A stretch of 64,000 nucleotides of DNA from DATIRA01 sp963766505 (GCA_963766505.1 CAVYAL010000010.1:62001-126000), one strand, 5' to 3'; shown: positions 55,119 through 63,243, counted from the stretch's first letter. A program made the numbers and translations. Notes: generated by a model from the sequence alone, not told the origin.

Positions 55119-56570
55119 GTGACGAAGCTGGCAAGAATATTGCTGTCCACAGGACTGTCGGCGCTGCTGGGGCTGGCAGTCGTCGGGGCGGTCCTGTACC
55201 TGCGATTCCTCGGTTCCGGCCCGGAACTCGAGCCCTGGCACCGGCTCGTCCTCGAGGAGGAGTTCACCGCCGACCGGGCAGCTGCGGTCACCACGCTCGA
55301 GGACTACCGGGCGCTCGAGGATCGCCTGTTCCGGGAACTCGAGCAGAAGATCTACCGCCAGTCGGGCGACGCCGGTGCGGGCAGCTTCAGCCGTTACCAG
55401 GCCGGCAGTCGCAGCGACCCGCGCGTGTGGCCGGTCAACTGGAATCGGAGCTTCGAATTCGGGTCCGCCGGGCGCGCGCCGGGTGCCGTGTTGCTGCTTC
55501 ACGGGCTGACCGACTCGCCCTACAGCCTGCGCGCGCTGGGCGAGCACCTCGCCGGAAGCGGGTTCTGGGTCGTGGGCCTGCGGCTGCCCGGCCACGGCAC
55601 GGCCCCGTCGGGGCTGCTCAGCTTCGAAATCGAGGACATGCAGGCCGCGGTCAGGCTGGCGATGCGCGAAATGCGCTCGCGACTCCCCGAGGACCGCCCG
55701 ATCTACATGGTCGGCTACTCGAACGGCGCCACGCTCGCGGTGGACTACTCGCTGGACCTGCTGGACGGCGAGCCACTGCCGAGGCCCGACGGCCTGGTGC
55801 TGCTCTCGCCGGCGCTCGGCATCTCGCCGCTGGCCTTCGTCGGCCGCGTCAAGACCGGGCTGTCGCATCTGCCCGGGCTCGGGCGCGCTGCCTGGCAGCA
55901 GGTCGAGAAGGAATACGATCCGTACAAGTACTCGTCGTTCAGCCTTCATGCCGGCGGCGAGGTGCAGCGGCTCGCCCAGCGCATCACTTCCCGGGTCGCG
56001 CGCATGGCCAGGGCGGGGCCGGTCCGCGGATTCCCGCCGGTGATCGCCTTCCTCTCGACCGTGGACGCTACGGTGCGGGCAGAGGCCGTGGTCGACGTGC
56101 TGTTCGAGCATCTCGACGCCGAGGGACACGAGCTCGTGCTGTTCGACGTGAACCGCCTCGCCGATGCGCAGCCCCTGCTGGTGAACGATCCAGGTCCGCT
56201 CACGAAACGCCTGGTCGAGGCAGCCCGAAGGCCCTATGCGCTGTCTGTCGTCACCAATGCGGGGCCGGGTACGCCGTCCGTCGTCGAGCGACGCTCCGAG
56301 CCCGGCCAGTCCGGCCAGGCTGTGCGACAGCTCGGGCTCGCCTGGCCGAGGACCGTGTTCTCGCTGTCACACGTGGCACTGCCATTTCCGCCGGATGACC
56401 CGCTCTACGGCTACGCGGCTGCCGAAGCCGGGCACATCCAGCTCGGCCGCGTGGAAGCCTATGGCGAGAACGGCGTGCTAACCGTTCCAAGCTGGCTGCT
56501 GACGCGGCAGCGCAGCAATCCTTTCTACCCTTATCTCGCCGCGCGCATCGATGACTTCCTCGCACGCTGA
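55119..56570 (+). CDS. membrane-anchored alpha/beta hydrolase (lipase/esterase-like)
   Basis: A 483-residue protein from GTG 55119, with an N-terminal membrane anchor (~7-28), a ~90-residue helical lead-in and an alpha/beta-hydrolase domain: LLLHGLTDSPYSL oxyanion region, LRLPGHGTAPSG, and nucleophile elbow GYSNGA. The TDSPYS and GHG motifs are like carboxylesterase/monoglyceride lipase. A late His may be in LSHVALPF. The active site likely faces the periplasm. The quinoprotein gene follows within 28 bases. Confidence 0.85.
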   Translation: MTKLARILLSTGLSALLGLAVVGAVLYLRFLGSGPELEPWHRLVLEEEFTADRAAAVTTLEDYRALEDRLFRELEQKIYRQSGDAGAGSFSRYQAGSRSDPRVWPVNWNRSFEFGSAGRAPGAVLLLHGLTDSPYSLRALGEHLAGSGFWVVGLRLPGHGTAPSGLLSFEIEDMQAAVRLAMREMRSRLPEDRPIYMVGYSNGATLAVDYSLDLLDGEPLPRPDGLVLLSPALGISPLAFVGRVKTGLSHLPGLGRAAWQQVEKEYDPYKYSSFSLHAGGEVQRLAQRITSRVARMARAGPVRGFPPVIAFLSTVDATVRAEAVVDVLFEHLDAEGHELVLFDVNRLADAQPLLVNDPGPLTKRLVEAARRPYALSVVTNAGPGTPSVVERRSEPGQSGQAVRQLGLAWPRTVFSLSHVALPFPPDDPLYGYAAAEAGHIQLGRVEAYGENGVLTVPSWLLTRQRSNPFYPYLAARIDDFLAR

Positions 56571-56598
56571 GCGCGCATTCCGGGCTGGGTGCGGGTCA

Positions 56599-59133
56599 AT
56601 GTCACGGTGCCTGTGGCCGCTGATCGTGATCGTCGCGCCGCTCGCGGCGAATGCCACGGGCGACCCGGCCGGCTGGCACCACAGTTCCGGCATCCTGATC
56701 ACGCCGCAGAACGTGCGCCAGCTCGCGCCGGCGTGGACGCACCGCAACGGCGACATGGCGGCGAAGCAGGGTCAGCCGTCAGCTGTGTCTGCGCAGTCGA
56801 CGCCGATACTGCTGCCGCCGGTCGCCGGTCGGCACCTCGTCTATTGCACGCCGTTCAACCGCGTGATCGCGCTCGACCCGCGCTCCGGGCTCGAGCGCTG
56901 GAGCTACGATCCCGGACTGCGACGCAGCAGCGATCGTCCCTATCGCTGCCGTGGGGTCGCCTATGCCGAAGTTCCGCAGACCGATGCCGGCGGTGCCTGC
57001 CGGCACCGTATCTACACCGCGACCGCCGATCGTCGCCTGATCGCGCTCGACGCCAGGGACGGCCGTCTCTGCGCGGATTTCGGTGTGAGTGGTGTAGTGA
57101 TGCTCGCCGAGCATGCGCGTCACGGGCTGGAGGAGGTCAGCACCAGTTCGCCACCGATCGTGGCAAACGGTGTCGTCGTCGTCGGTTCGTCCGTAATCGA
57201 CTTCGCTTATGCCCGTGCGCCTCGCGGCGTCGTAGCGGCATTCGACGCAGCGAGTGGCGCACCGCGCTGGAGTTTCGACCCACTGCAGGGCGTTGCGGGT
57301 ACCGGTGCAGCCAACGCCTGGGCCCCGCTCTCGGTGGACGTCGAGCACGATCTCGTGTTCCTGCCCACCGGCGCACCTTCCCCCGACTACTACGGCGCGC
57401 TGCGGCCGGGAAGTAACGGCTACGCCAACTCGGTCGTGGCGCTGCGCCTTTCCAGCGGCGAGGTTGCATGGGCATTTCAGCTCGTGCACCACGATCTCTG
57501 GGACTACGACACGCCGGCCCAGCCGGTGCTGATCGAGTGGCCGGACGGAAGTGCCGGTCACGTGCCGGCGCTCGTGCAGGTGAGCAAGCAGGGCTTTGTC
57601 TTCGTGCTCGATCGGCGCAGCGGCAAGCCGCTGCTCCCCGTGCAGGAGAGGGCTGTGCCGTCGAGCAGCATCCCGGGCGAACAGGCCTGGCCGACGCAAC
57701 CGTTCCCGCAGGCCTCGCTGCAGCTGCTCCCGACCCGGCTACGCCCGGAGGACGCCTGGGGCCTGACGTTCTGGGACCGCGGAAAGTGCCGCGACGCAAT
57801 CGCCGGCCTGCGCAACGAGGGCATCTTCACTCCACTTGCGGAGCAGCCGACGTTGCTGTTCCCGGGGAGCCTGGGGGGCGCCAACTGGGGAGGCGGTGCG
57901 TACTCGCCGCAGTCCGGGCGGTTGATCGTAAACGTCAACGCCGCGCCGTTCGTCGCGCAACTGCTGCGCGGTGTCGTCGCGAAGACGGGCCAGGATCATC
58001 CGGTCGCCGGCCAGAAGACGATGTTCGTAACCATGCAGGGCACGCCCTATACGCTTGCGGTCGGCCCGTTTCTGTCGCCGCTCGGCATCCCCTGCACTGC
58101 GCCACCCTGGGGACAACTGGTCGCCGTCGACCTGGCACGCGGCGAGATCGCCTGGCGGGTGCCGCTCGGGTCCGTTCACGAAATGGGCCCGTTCCCGCTG
58201 CCGTGGCACATCGACTGGGGCACGCCAAATCTCGGCGGCGGGCTGGTGACCGACGGTGGCGTGTTCTTCATTGCCGCGACGATGGACAGGCAGCTCCGGG
58301 CCTTCGACGTCAGCGACGGACGCGAACTGTGGAGCTACACCCTGCCGGTCGACGCCACCGCGACGCCGATGAGCTACACGCTCGATGGACGGCAATATGT
58401 AGTCCTCAACGCAGGCGGCCACGCGATGTACAACCGCGGCACCGGAGACTACCTGATCGCGTTTGCCCTCCCCGTGAACCCGAAGCACGATGCGCCTCGA
58501 CAGCTGCCATGGCCTTTGACGCCGGTCGGGAAGGCTGCAACTTCGCGCAAGATCCTGGCCAATGGCCGGATACAACTCACGATCGAGCATCCCCCGCTGC
58601 CCGGCGTGAGTCCCGAAATGCTTGCGTGGTGGTACCGCGTGCTGCCGATCAGCGAAGTCGAGTTCGCCGGCGCCAGGCGACCGATGTATCACCTGTTTCA
58701 CCCGACCGAGCACGGTCGCATCTGGATCGAAGCGCCGGCGGCCGACGGGCGCCCCGGCGTCGGGGCCGGTGGGGTGGTGGCACGCTACGAATGGTTCGGT
58801 CCGTACGACAGCGAGGGCGCCGCGCGAGTCATCGAGCTGTCGCCACAGCGGTTCGTCACGCGCCCGATGATGATGGGCATCACGTTTGGCGAAATCCGGC
58901 ACGAATGGGGTTCGTCGTCACAGGGAGCGACCTATGCGGTGGAAACCGTCATAGGCGTGGATTGGCCCGTCATCGGTCCTTGGGTAAACGCACTGTTGCG
59001 GCGTCTGATATTCAGCGAAGGAATGCTGCGCGAATGGCAGCGGCATCAGGTCGAGGAGGTGGGGCTACTGCCGAATTTCCTCCCCGCGTTGTATGCGCAG
59101 CGAAATGACCACAACATCTACCGACTCGAATAG
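56599..59133 (+). CDS. PQQ-type quinoprotein fused to a DAPG/phloretin-hydrolase-like domain
   Basis: An 844-residue exported protein. After a signal peptide (LIVIVAPLAANA), residues ~25-640 form a PQQ beta-propeller like glucose-type quinoprotein dehydrogenases: tryptophan-docking repeats such as LVYCTPFNRVIALDPRSGLERW, HDLWDYDTPAQPVLIEW, GTPNLGGGLVTDGGVFFIAA, and a late GRQYVVLNAGGH. The last ~190 residues differ: LPGVSPEMLAWWYRVLP, YHLFHPTEHGRIWIE, a Trp/Glu pattern and EVGLLPNFLPALYAQ resemble the DAPG/phloretin hydrolase fold (metal-dependent C-C hydrolases). I know no standard family with this fusion. ATG 56599 gives the signal peptide. Confidence 0.8.
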   Translation: MSRCLWPLIVIVAPLAANATGDPAGWHHSSGILITPQNVRQLAPAWTHRNGDMAAKQGQPSAVSAQSTPILLPPVAGRHLVYCTPFNRVIALDPRSGLERWSYDPGLRRSSDRPYRCRGVAYAEVPQTDAGGACRHRIYTATADRRLIALDARDGRLCADFGVSGVVMLAEHARHGLEEVSTSSPPIVANGVVVVGSSVIDFAYARAPRGVVAAFDAASGAPRWSFDPLQGVAGTGAANAWAPLSVDVEHDLVFLPTGAPSPDYYGALRPGSNGYANSVVALRLSSGEVAWAFQLVHHDLWDYDTPAQPVLIEWPDGSAGHVPALVQVSKQGFVFVLDRRSGKPLLPVQERAVPSSSIPGEQAWPTQPFPQASLQLLPTRLRPEDAWGLTFWDRGKCRDAIAGLRNEGIFTPLAEQPTLLFPGSLGGANWGGGAYSPQSGRLIVNVNAAPFVAQLLRGVVAKTGQDHPVAGQKTMFVTMQGTPYTLAVGPFLSPLGIPCTAPPWGQLVAVDLARGEIAWRVPLGSVHEMGPFPLPWHIDWGTPNLGGGLVTDGGVFFIAATMDRQLRAFDVSDGRELWSYTLPVDATATPMSYTLDGRQYVVLNAGGHAMYNRGTGDYLIAFALPVNPKHDAPRQLPWPLTPVGKAATSRKILANGRIQLTIEHPPLPGVSPEMLAWWYRVLPISEVEFAGARRPMYHLFHPTEHGRIWIEAPAADGRPGVGAGGVVARYEWFGPYDSEGAARVIELSPQRFVTRPMMMGITFGEIRHEWGSSSQGATYAVETVIGVDWPVIGPWVNALLRRLIFSEGMLREWQRHQVEEVGLLPNFLPALYAQRNDHNIYRLE

Positions 59134-59353
59134 GGGCTCGATGAGGCCGATGTCGCAGCTACGGCCGAAGACGGTCAGGCCGTCGAACCCGGTCGCGATG
59201 TTCGACTGCGCCACGCAACGCTTCACGATGTACGACCTGCCGACGCGTGGCTTGCGCGAGTGGTTGAACGTGCGGCTGATCGGGTTCTTCTTCAGGTTGA
59301 TGCGCTTGGAAGGCTGTGGATCGCGGCGTTTCCGGAGTCGGCAATCGTGCGGT
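59134..59353. other. intergenic region with no gene recognised
   Basis: About 220 bases between the convergent quinoprotein and JAMM-peptidase genes. Both strands are partly open; the + strand reads MFDCATQRFTMYDLPTRG and the - strand a SNIATGFDGLTVFGRS segment. Neither resembles a family I know, and I see no hairpin with a T-tract. It may hold a gene remnant. Confidence 0.4.
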
Positions 59354-59896
59354 TCAATCCGGCACCGTGATGCTGCGCTCGGGTGCCCTCGCTTCGCCGC
59401 CGACGAACCAGGCTTCGCTCGCGTCGCTGGGGTCCACGACCCAGCCGACGCTCCAGGCCTGGCTGAAGAAGGCGCGCTGTGTCTGCCGATCCCGGCGGCT
59501 GAAGAAGGCGCCGAGGCCGGGGTGGCTGTGGTACCAGCCTGCGATCATCTCCTCGGGCTCGAGCGCCTCCCGGGCCCGGGTCCAGACGTCGGCGCCCATC
59601 TGCAGCGAGACGGCCGAGGCCGCGTAGTGGGTGGCCGGGATGCAGCGCGTCAACAGCACCGTGAAGGTCGGCGGCCCGGCAGCGTCCCGACCGGACCCGA
59701 ACACCTCGCCGAGCAGCAGGCCGCCCTGCTCGACGTCGCTGCCCGCCAGGTGATCGAGGACGCACTGACGAAGCGACGACCGCAGGATGATCGTGGTGCC
59801 CGGCCCGCAGGGCAGGCCCTGCAGATCAGGGTGCCGCGCGACCAGCCGGGCCTCGTCCTGGACTGGCAAGCTGGGGCTGAGTTCCCGCCACTGCAT
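59354..59896 (-). CDS. JAB1/MPN+ (JAMM) metalloprotease, putative ubiquitin-like deconjugase
   Basis: A 180-residue JAMM isopeptidase. The catalytic set is complete: Glu56 (DVEQGGLLLG), then His123-x-His125-x7-Ser133-x2-Asp136 in WYHSHPGLGAFFSRRD. In prokaryotic Ub-like operons such proteins remove the modifier from targets or process its tail. ATG 59894-59896 is preferred because the longer frame (to 60109) runs antiparallel through the E2 gene and is low complexity. It starts ten bases after the E2 stop and is the last gene of the operon. Confidence 0.92.
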   Translation of the reverse strand: MQWRELSPSLPVQDEARLVARHPDLQGLPCGPGTTIILRSSLRQCVLDHLAGSDVEQGGLLLGEVFGSGRDAAGPPTFTVLLTRCIPATHYAASAVSLQMGADVWTRAREALEPEEMIAGWYHSHPGLGAFFSRRDRQTQRAFFSQAWSVGWVVDPSDASEAWFVGGEARAPERSITVPD

Positions 59897-59906
59897 CAGC
59901 GCTTGC

Positions 59907-60548
59907 TCAGGTCTCGGTCTCGAAGCGGGCGCCGCAGGCAGGGCAGCGTACCGTGCCGCGTCGTCCGGCGGGCAGCGCGAGCTCACGGGCGCAGCCGGGA
60001 CAGCGGCGCAGGCTGCGTCCGGTGTCCTGCGCAGCTTCCCGCCACCCGACCCGCTCGCTGCGGCGCGCGCCAGTCGTGGCAAAGCCGACCTTGCAGGTTG
60101 GAAACGCACCCGGATGCCTGCGCCGCGCGCTCTCGTACCAGGACGCGGCTTCGCGGTTGGCTGGCGAGGCGACGTTGACCAGCAGCGGGTCGAAGGTCAG
60201 CAGCCGTATCACGCGCTTCAGGAACAGGTCGAGTCCCTCGCTGGGCAGCCACCTGGTACCGAGACACACGAGGCCCGACGGAAAGACGTTCGGGTGGTAG
60301 ACGGGCGTCTCGACGCTGGCGACGGGCGGCAGGAACGGGTAGCGCGCGGGCAGCGTGACGCGCAGGCGAATGCGGTTCTCGATCTCGGACGGGTAGCTAC
60401 GACTGCGCGCCGTCGGATAACGCAGGTCGGCCACCAGCGCCTGCGATGCCCCGGCCGGGACGGACACGAGCTCGATGCGTTCTGGATGCGCGCGGGCGAG
60501 TGCGCGCACGCGCTCGACGTCTGTCTCGAGGCGCAATGCGTTGCTCAT
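59907..60548 (-). CDS. E2-like ubiquitin-conjugating enzyme with C-terminal zinc ribbon
   Basis: A 213-residue protein. Residues ~1-145 are a UBC fold: RIRLRVTLPARYPFLPP, the HPN tripeptide at 85-87 and the thioester cysteine at 95 in SGLVCLGTRW, then LKRVIRLLTFDPLLVNVASPAN and AASWYESARR. This is the canonical E2 order. A basic linker leads to a zinc ribbon, Cys183-x2-Cys186 ... Cys202-x2-Cys205. The E2 would accept the modifier from the E1 and pass it to a lysine. The added zinc ribbon could bind substrate or replace an E3. It is 21 bases downstream of the Ubl gene. Confidence 0.92.
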   Translation of the reverse strand: MSNALRLETDVERVRALARAHPERIELVSVPAGASQALVADLRYPTARSRSYPSEIENRIRLRVTLPARYPFLPPVASVETPVYHPNVFPSGLVCLGTRWLPSEGLDLFLKRVIRLLTFDPLLVNVASPANREAASWYESARRRHPGAFPTCKVGFATTGARRSERVGWREAAQDTGRSLRRCPGCARELALPAGRRGTVRCPACGARFETET

Positions 60549-60569
60549 CAGACCGTCGGCGCCTGCGCC

Positions 60570-60821
60570 TCAACCTGCGACGAGTACCGGCTGCACCTCG
60601 ATCAGGTCCCCCGGGCGGACCGATTTCGACAGCGCTTCTCCCGGCACGAGCGCACGGCCCGTCGTCGTGTTCACCAGCGTGTAGTCCGTGTCGCTCGGCA
60701 GCGCCCAGTTGTCCACGGCCGCCTGGATGATGTCCCCCGCTGTGCTTGCCCCGTCGAGGTCAAGTTCGGCGAGCCGGGTCTGGTCGGCCGTGCGGAGCTG
60801 GATCTTGAGTTCGTCGCTCAT
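60570..60821 (-). CDS. ubiquitin-like modifier protein
   Basis: An 83-residue beta-grasp protein. LKIQLRTADQTRLAELDLDG forms the first hairpin, STAGDIIQAAVDNW the helix, and the rest (YTLVNTTTGRALVPGEALSKSVRPGDLIEVQPVL) the Ub-like strands. It ends in ...VLVAG, one terminal Gly, with no residues after it, so no processing would be needed before activation. The start overlaps the E1 stop (ATGA), so expression is coupled. YukD/EsaB-like proteins share the fold, but the neighbouring E1, E2 and JAMM genes identify it as a modifier. Confidence 0.88.
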   Translation of the reverse strand: MSDELKIQLRTADQTRLAELDLDGASTAGDIIQAAVDNWALPSDTDYTLVNTTTGRALVPGEALSKSVRPGDLIEVQPVLVAG

Positions 60822-61984
60822 GGTTCAGGGTCCTCCTCGAGATCGAAGCAGATACTGCGCTCGCCGATCTCGACGATCGCATACTTGGCCGGCACTGCCT
60901 CCAGGCCGAACATCTCGCCGAGCTCGCCGAGGCGAAAGACGTCGCGGACCTCGATCACGATCGCGTTCTCGCCGCACTGCTGGCAGACGGCGATCGAGTC
61001 GTCGAAATCGGCAGCGCGGCGCCTGAGGTAGCGCTCCGCGCCGGGCACCGGACCGCAGCTTCGGCAGGCATAGCTGGTGATCAGTGCGTCACTGAGCCTG
61101 ACCAGGTGCTGCAGCGACGGCTCGAGCTCGCCTGAAAGGTGCTTGCTCAGCCAGCGATTGCGCGTGCGGACCACTTGCGGCGGCGACCCGGATGCGCCGC
61201 AACCAGGGCAGCCCGCGCTGCGCTCGAGCAAGGTCACACGGCTCGCACCGCCGATCGAGTCGGTGAAGATCCGGCGTGCGCGCGAGTCGGCAGCTTCGCC
61301 GAGCCGCAGCGCCGTCGATACTGCGAGCGCGCCCGCGATGCTGGCCGTGATCGCCGTCGTCGGCACGCGCCGCTCGGCCTGCGCGCGACGCCTCAAGCCA
61401 CCGCATGAGTAGCGTGCCGCGACCTTCTGGTAGGCCGACTCCGGGAGGTTGCACTCGTAGCAGGCACTGCCGTCCCCGGAGCCGAACGCAAAGCACTCGA
61501 CCGTGATCCAGCGACTGTCGATGGCCGCGTTGACCAGGTCGACGCCGGCGAGCCGGCACATCTGGCTCAGCTGTATCCGTGCCTCGAAATTGTCCACCGC
61601 CGAGATCACGCAGTCGTAGCGCCCGAGCATCGCAAGGCTCAACCTGTCGCGGAAATGACCCGCGAACGCCCGCAAGCTGACGTTCGGGTCCACCTCGCCG
61701 GCACGCCGCACGACGCAGTCCGCCTTGTTCGCTCCGATGTCCTGCTCGCGGAGGAAGATGCTGCGCGTCAGGTTGTGGACCTCGACGCGGTCGAAATCGA
61801 ACAGGTCCACGGCGCCGGTGCCGAGCAGCACCAGGTTCTTGACCACCTCGTTGCCGACCGCGCCCGCACCGATCACGGCCACGCGCGAGTCCGACAGCTG
61901 CTGCTGGGAGAACCAGTCGATCAGCTCATGTCGCTGGTAGCGCGATGTGCTGATGCGGTCCAAGCGACTCGACCTGCCGTTCAA
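60818..61984 (-). CDS. E1-like ThiF/UBA adenylating enzyme
   Basis: A 388-residue E1-like enzyme from TTG 61984, which overlaps the previous stop (TTGA). The nucleotide site is complete: GAGAVG at 39-44, DFDRVEVHNLTR with Arg74, IGANKADC with Lys87, and DCVISAVDNFEAR. Candidate catalytic Cys lie in SACYECNLPESAYQ and ARYSCGG. Behind the adenylation domain a C-terminal region carries Cys pairs CPGC, CRSC and CQQC, probably zinc sites. It should adenylate the Ubl C-terminus and form an E1-thioester. A second TTG lies seven codons downstream. Confidence 0.9.
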   Translation of the reverse strand: MNGRSSRLDRISTSRYQRHELIDWFSQQQLSDSRVAVIGAGAVGNEVVKNLVLLGTGAVDLFDFDRVEVHNLTRSIFLREQDIGANKADCVVRRAGEVDPNVSLRAFAGHFRDRLSLAMLGRYDCVISAVDNFEARIQLSQMCRLAGVDLVNAAIDSRWITVECFAFGSGDGSACYECNLPESAYQKVAARYSCGGLRRRAQAERRVPTTAITASIAGALAVSTALRLGEAADSRARRIFTDSIGGASRVTLLERSAGCPGCGASGSPPQVVRTRNRWLSKHLSGELEPSLQHLVRLSDALITSYACRSCGPVPGAERYLRRRAADFDDSIAVCQQCGENAIVIEVRDVFRLGELGEMFGLEAVPAKYAIVEIGERSICFDLEEDPEP

Positions 61985-62379
61985 TGACGCCGAAGCGTCA
62001 CCGCGCGAAAGTCGTTGCCGCCGCAGGCCGGGCACCGGCCCTGGTTCTCGCGGACCAGCACCTGCGCGCTGGAGGCATGGTAGAAGGCGAGGCACTGCGC
62101 ACAGCGCACCAGCGGCCGGTCCGGGTCGAGGTCCGCGCCCGAATAAGCATCCCGTATGCCCCGCAGCTCCTGCTCCGACACGAGGAAAGGCTCGCCCGAG
62201 CGATTCGCCCGGCGCCGGGCTGCGCCGCCCATCGGCCGGCGCTTGGGACGATACGCTCCCGCGGCGCGCCGTTCGCTGGACTGCTGCCGGGAGGCGAGCG
62301 CCATCAGCAGCGGTATCAGGATGAAAATAATCAGCGGCAGCAGTCGCGCCATGGTCTGTCTCGCCCTCACCCTCGCCAT
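61981..62379 (-). CDS. membrane-anchored zinc-ribbon protein of the Ub-like operon
   Basis: A 132-residue protein: one N-terminal helix (~11-29, RLLPLIIFILIPLLMALA), a basic disordered linker (~30-62), a short helix, and a C-terminal metal site with Cys93-x2-Cys96, His101, and Cys116-x2-Cys119. It looks like a zinc ribbon or reduced RING-type finger facing the cytoplasm. As the first gene of the operon, stop-overlapping the E1 start, it could be a membrane scaffold or E3-like factor. ATG 62352 is an alternative start. No named family recognised. Confidence 0.75.
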   Translation of the reverse strand: MARVRARQTMARLLPLIIFILIPLLMALASRQQSSERRAAGAYRPKRRPMGGAARRRANRSGEPFLVSEQELRGIRDAYSGADLDPDRPLVRCAQCLAFYHASSAQVLVRENQGRCPACGGNDFRAVTLRRH

Positions 62380-62418
62380 ATCCTGCCACCCCTGGAGATG
62401 GAGGACGCAATCAGGAAC

Positions 62419-63243
62419 TCAAGGTACCTCATCCACCTTGACCCAGGCGAGGTACTGCGAGTTCGCGCTCCGCGCGCCCCAGACCAGGATTCCACGCTCG
62501 GAGCTCTGCTCGGTGCTGTTGACGGATCCCAGCGCGATCCACTCGCCGAGCCGGCCGCTGAGCTCGGTGGCGAGCGACTGCGACTGCACGGTGCCCGTGG
62601 CGGCCCCAACGGCACGCTGCTGGAAAGGCGAGATCTCGAGCATCACCCGATCGCCCGCCGTTCTCGCGGTCGCATAGAACCCGGTCCCGACCTCGCGGTA
62701 GCCCGTCGTCTCGCGCAGCACCGGGCCGCGCGACGCGGGCGACACGACGGTGGTGGTCACCGGGATCGACTGGCCCAGCGAGATGAACGTCTCGCGACCT
62801 TCGAGCACCCGCACGCTGCTCGTGTTGGCGAGCCGCCCGGAGCGCTCGCCTGCCTGCACTTGCACGGCGGCCCCTGAGCCTGGGCCGGGCGGCACGTTGA
62901 CGCCGAGTCGCAGGTCGCCGCTTTCGAGCTGCGCCGCGCCGCGCAGGTCCCGCGACTGCCCGTCGCCCGCCGTGCCCTGCGCAACGGTGATCAGCAGCTG
63001 TCGCGGCTCGCGGTCGAGCACGGCCAGCGCCTGGCGGAGCTGGGCCTCGTTCTGCGGCGTCGTCCTGAGGAAGATCTTGTCGTCCAGGCCGGTCAGCACG
63101 CCGCCGGGCGCGAGCAGCGGCTCGAGCACCGGGAGCACCTCGTCGGCGAGCCGGTAGTGCAGCTCTATGACCTGCAACTGCTGCGCGCGAGCCGCGGCAG
63201 AGGCCAGCAACGCGATCAGCAGCATCACGAGCGCGCCTTTCAC
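62419..63243 (-). CDS. exported protein with secretin N-domain-like segment
   Basis: A 274-residue exported protein with signal peptide MLLIALLASAAARA. The first ~90 mature residues (IELHYRLADEVLPVLEPLLAPGGVLTGLDDKIFLRTT...LRQALAVLDREPRQLLI) match the short N-domain of secretins/type II secretion GspD (NolW-like). The rest is beta-rich (SVRVLEGRETFISLGQSIP) with no pore-forming secretin domain. It overlaps the threonine aldolase stop by four bases and ends 39 bases before the zinc-ribbon gene; the operon may begin upstream of it. Confidence 0.8.
   Translation of the reverse strand: MKGALVMLLIALLASAAARAQQLQVIELHYRLADEVLPVLEPLLAPGGVLTGLDDKIFLRTTPQNEAQLRQALAVLDREPRQLLITVAQGTAGDGQSRDLRGAAQLESGDLRLGVNVPPGPGSGAAVQVQAGERSGRLANTSSVRVLEGRETFISLGQSIPVTTTVVSPASRGPVLRETTGYREVGTGFYATARTAGDRVMLEISPFQQRAVGAATGTVQSQSLATELSGRLGEWIALGSVNSTEQSSERGILVWGARSANSQYLAWVKVDEVP

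Noticed and set aside
60570..60821. YukD/EsaB-type protein of a type VII secretion system
   Set aside because: The fold is similar, but no ESX/T7SS gene is near while E1, E2 and JAMM genes flank it directly.
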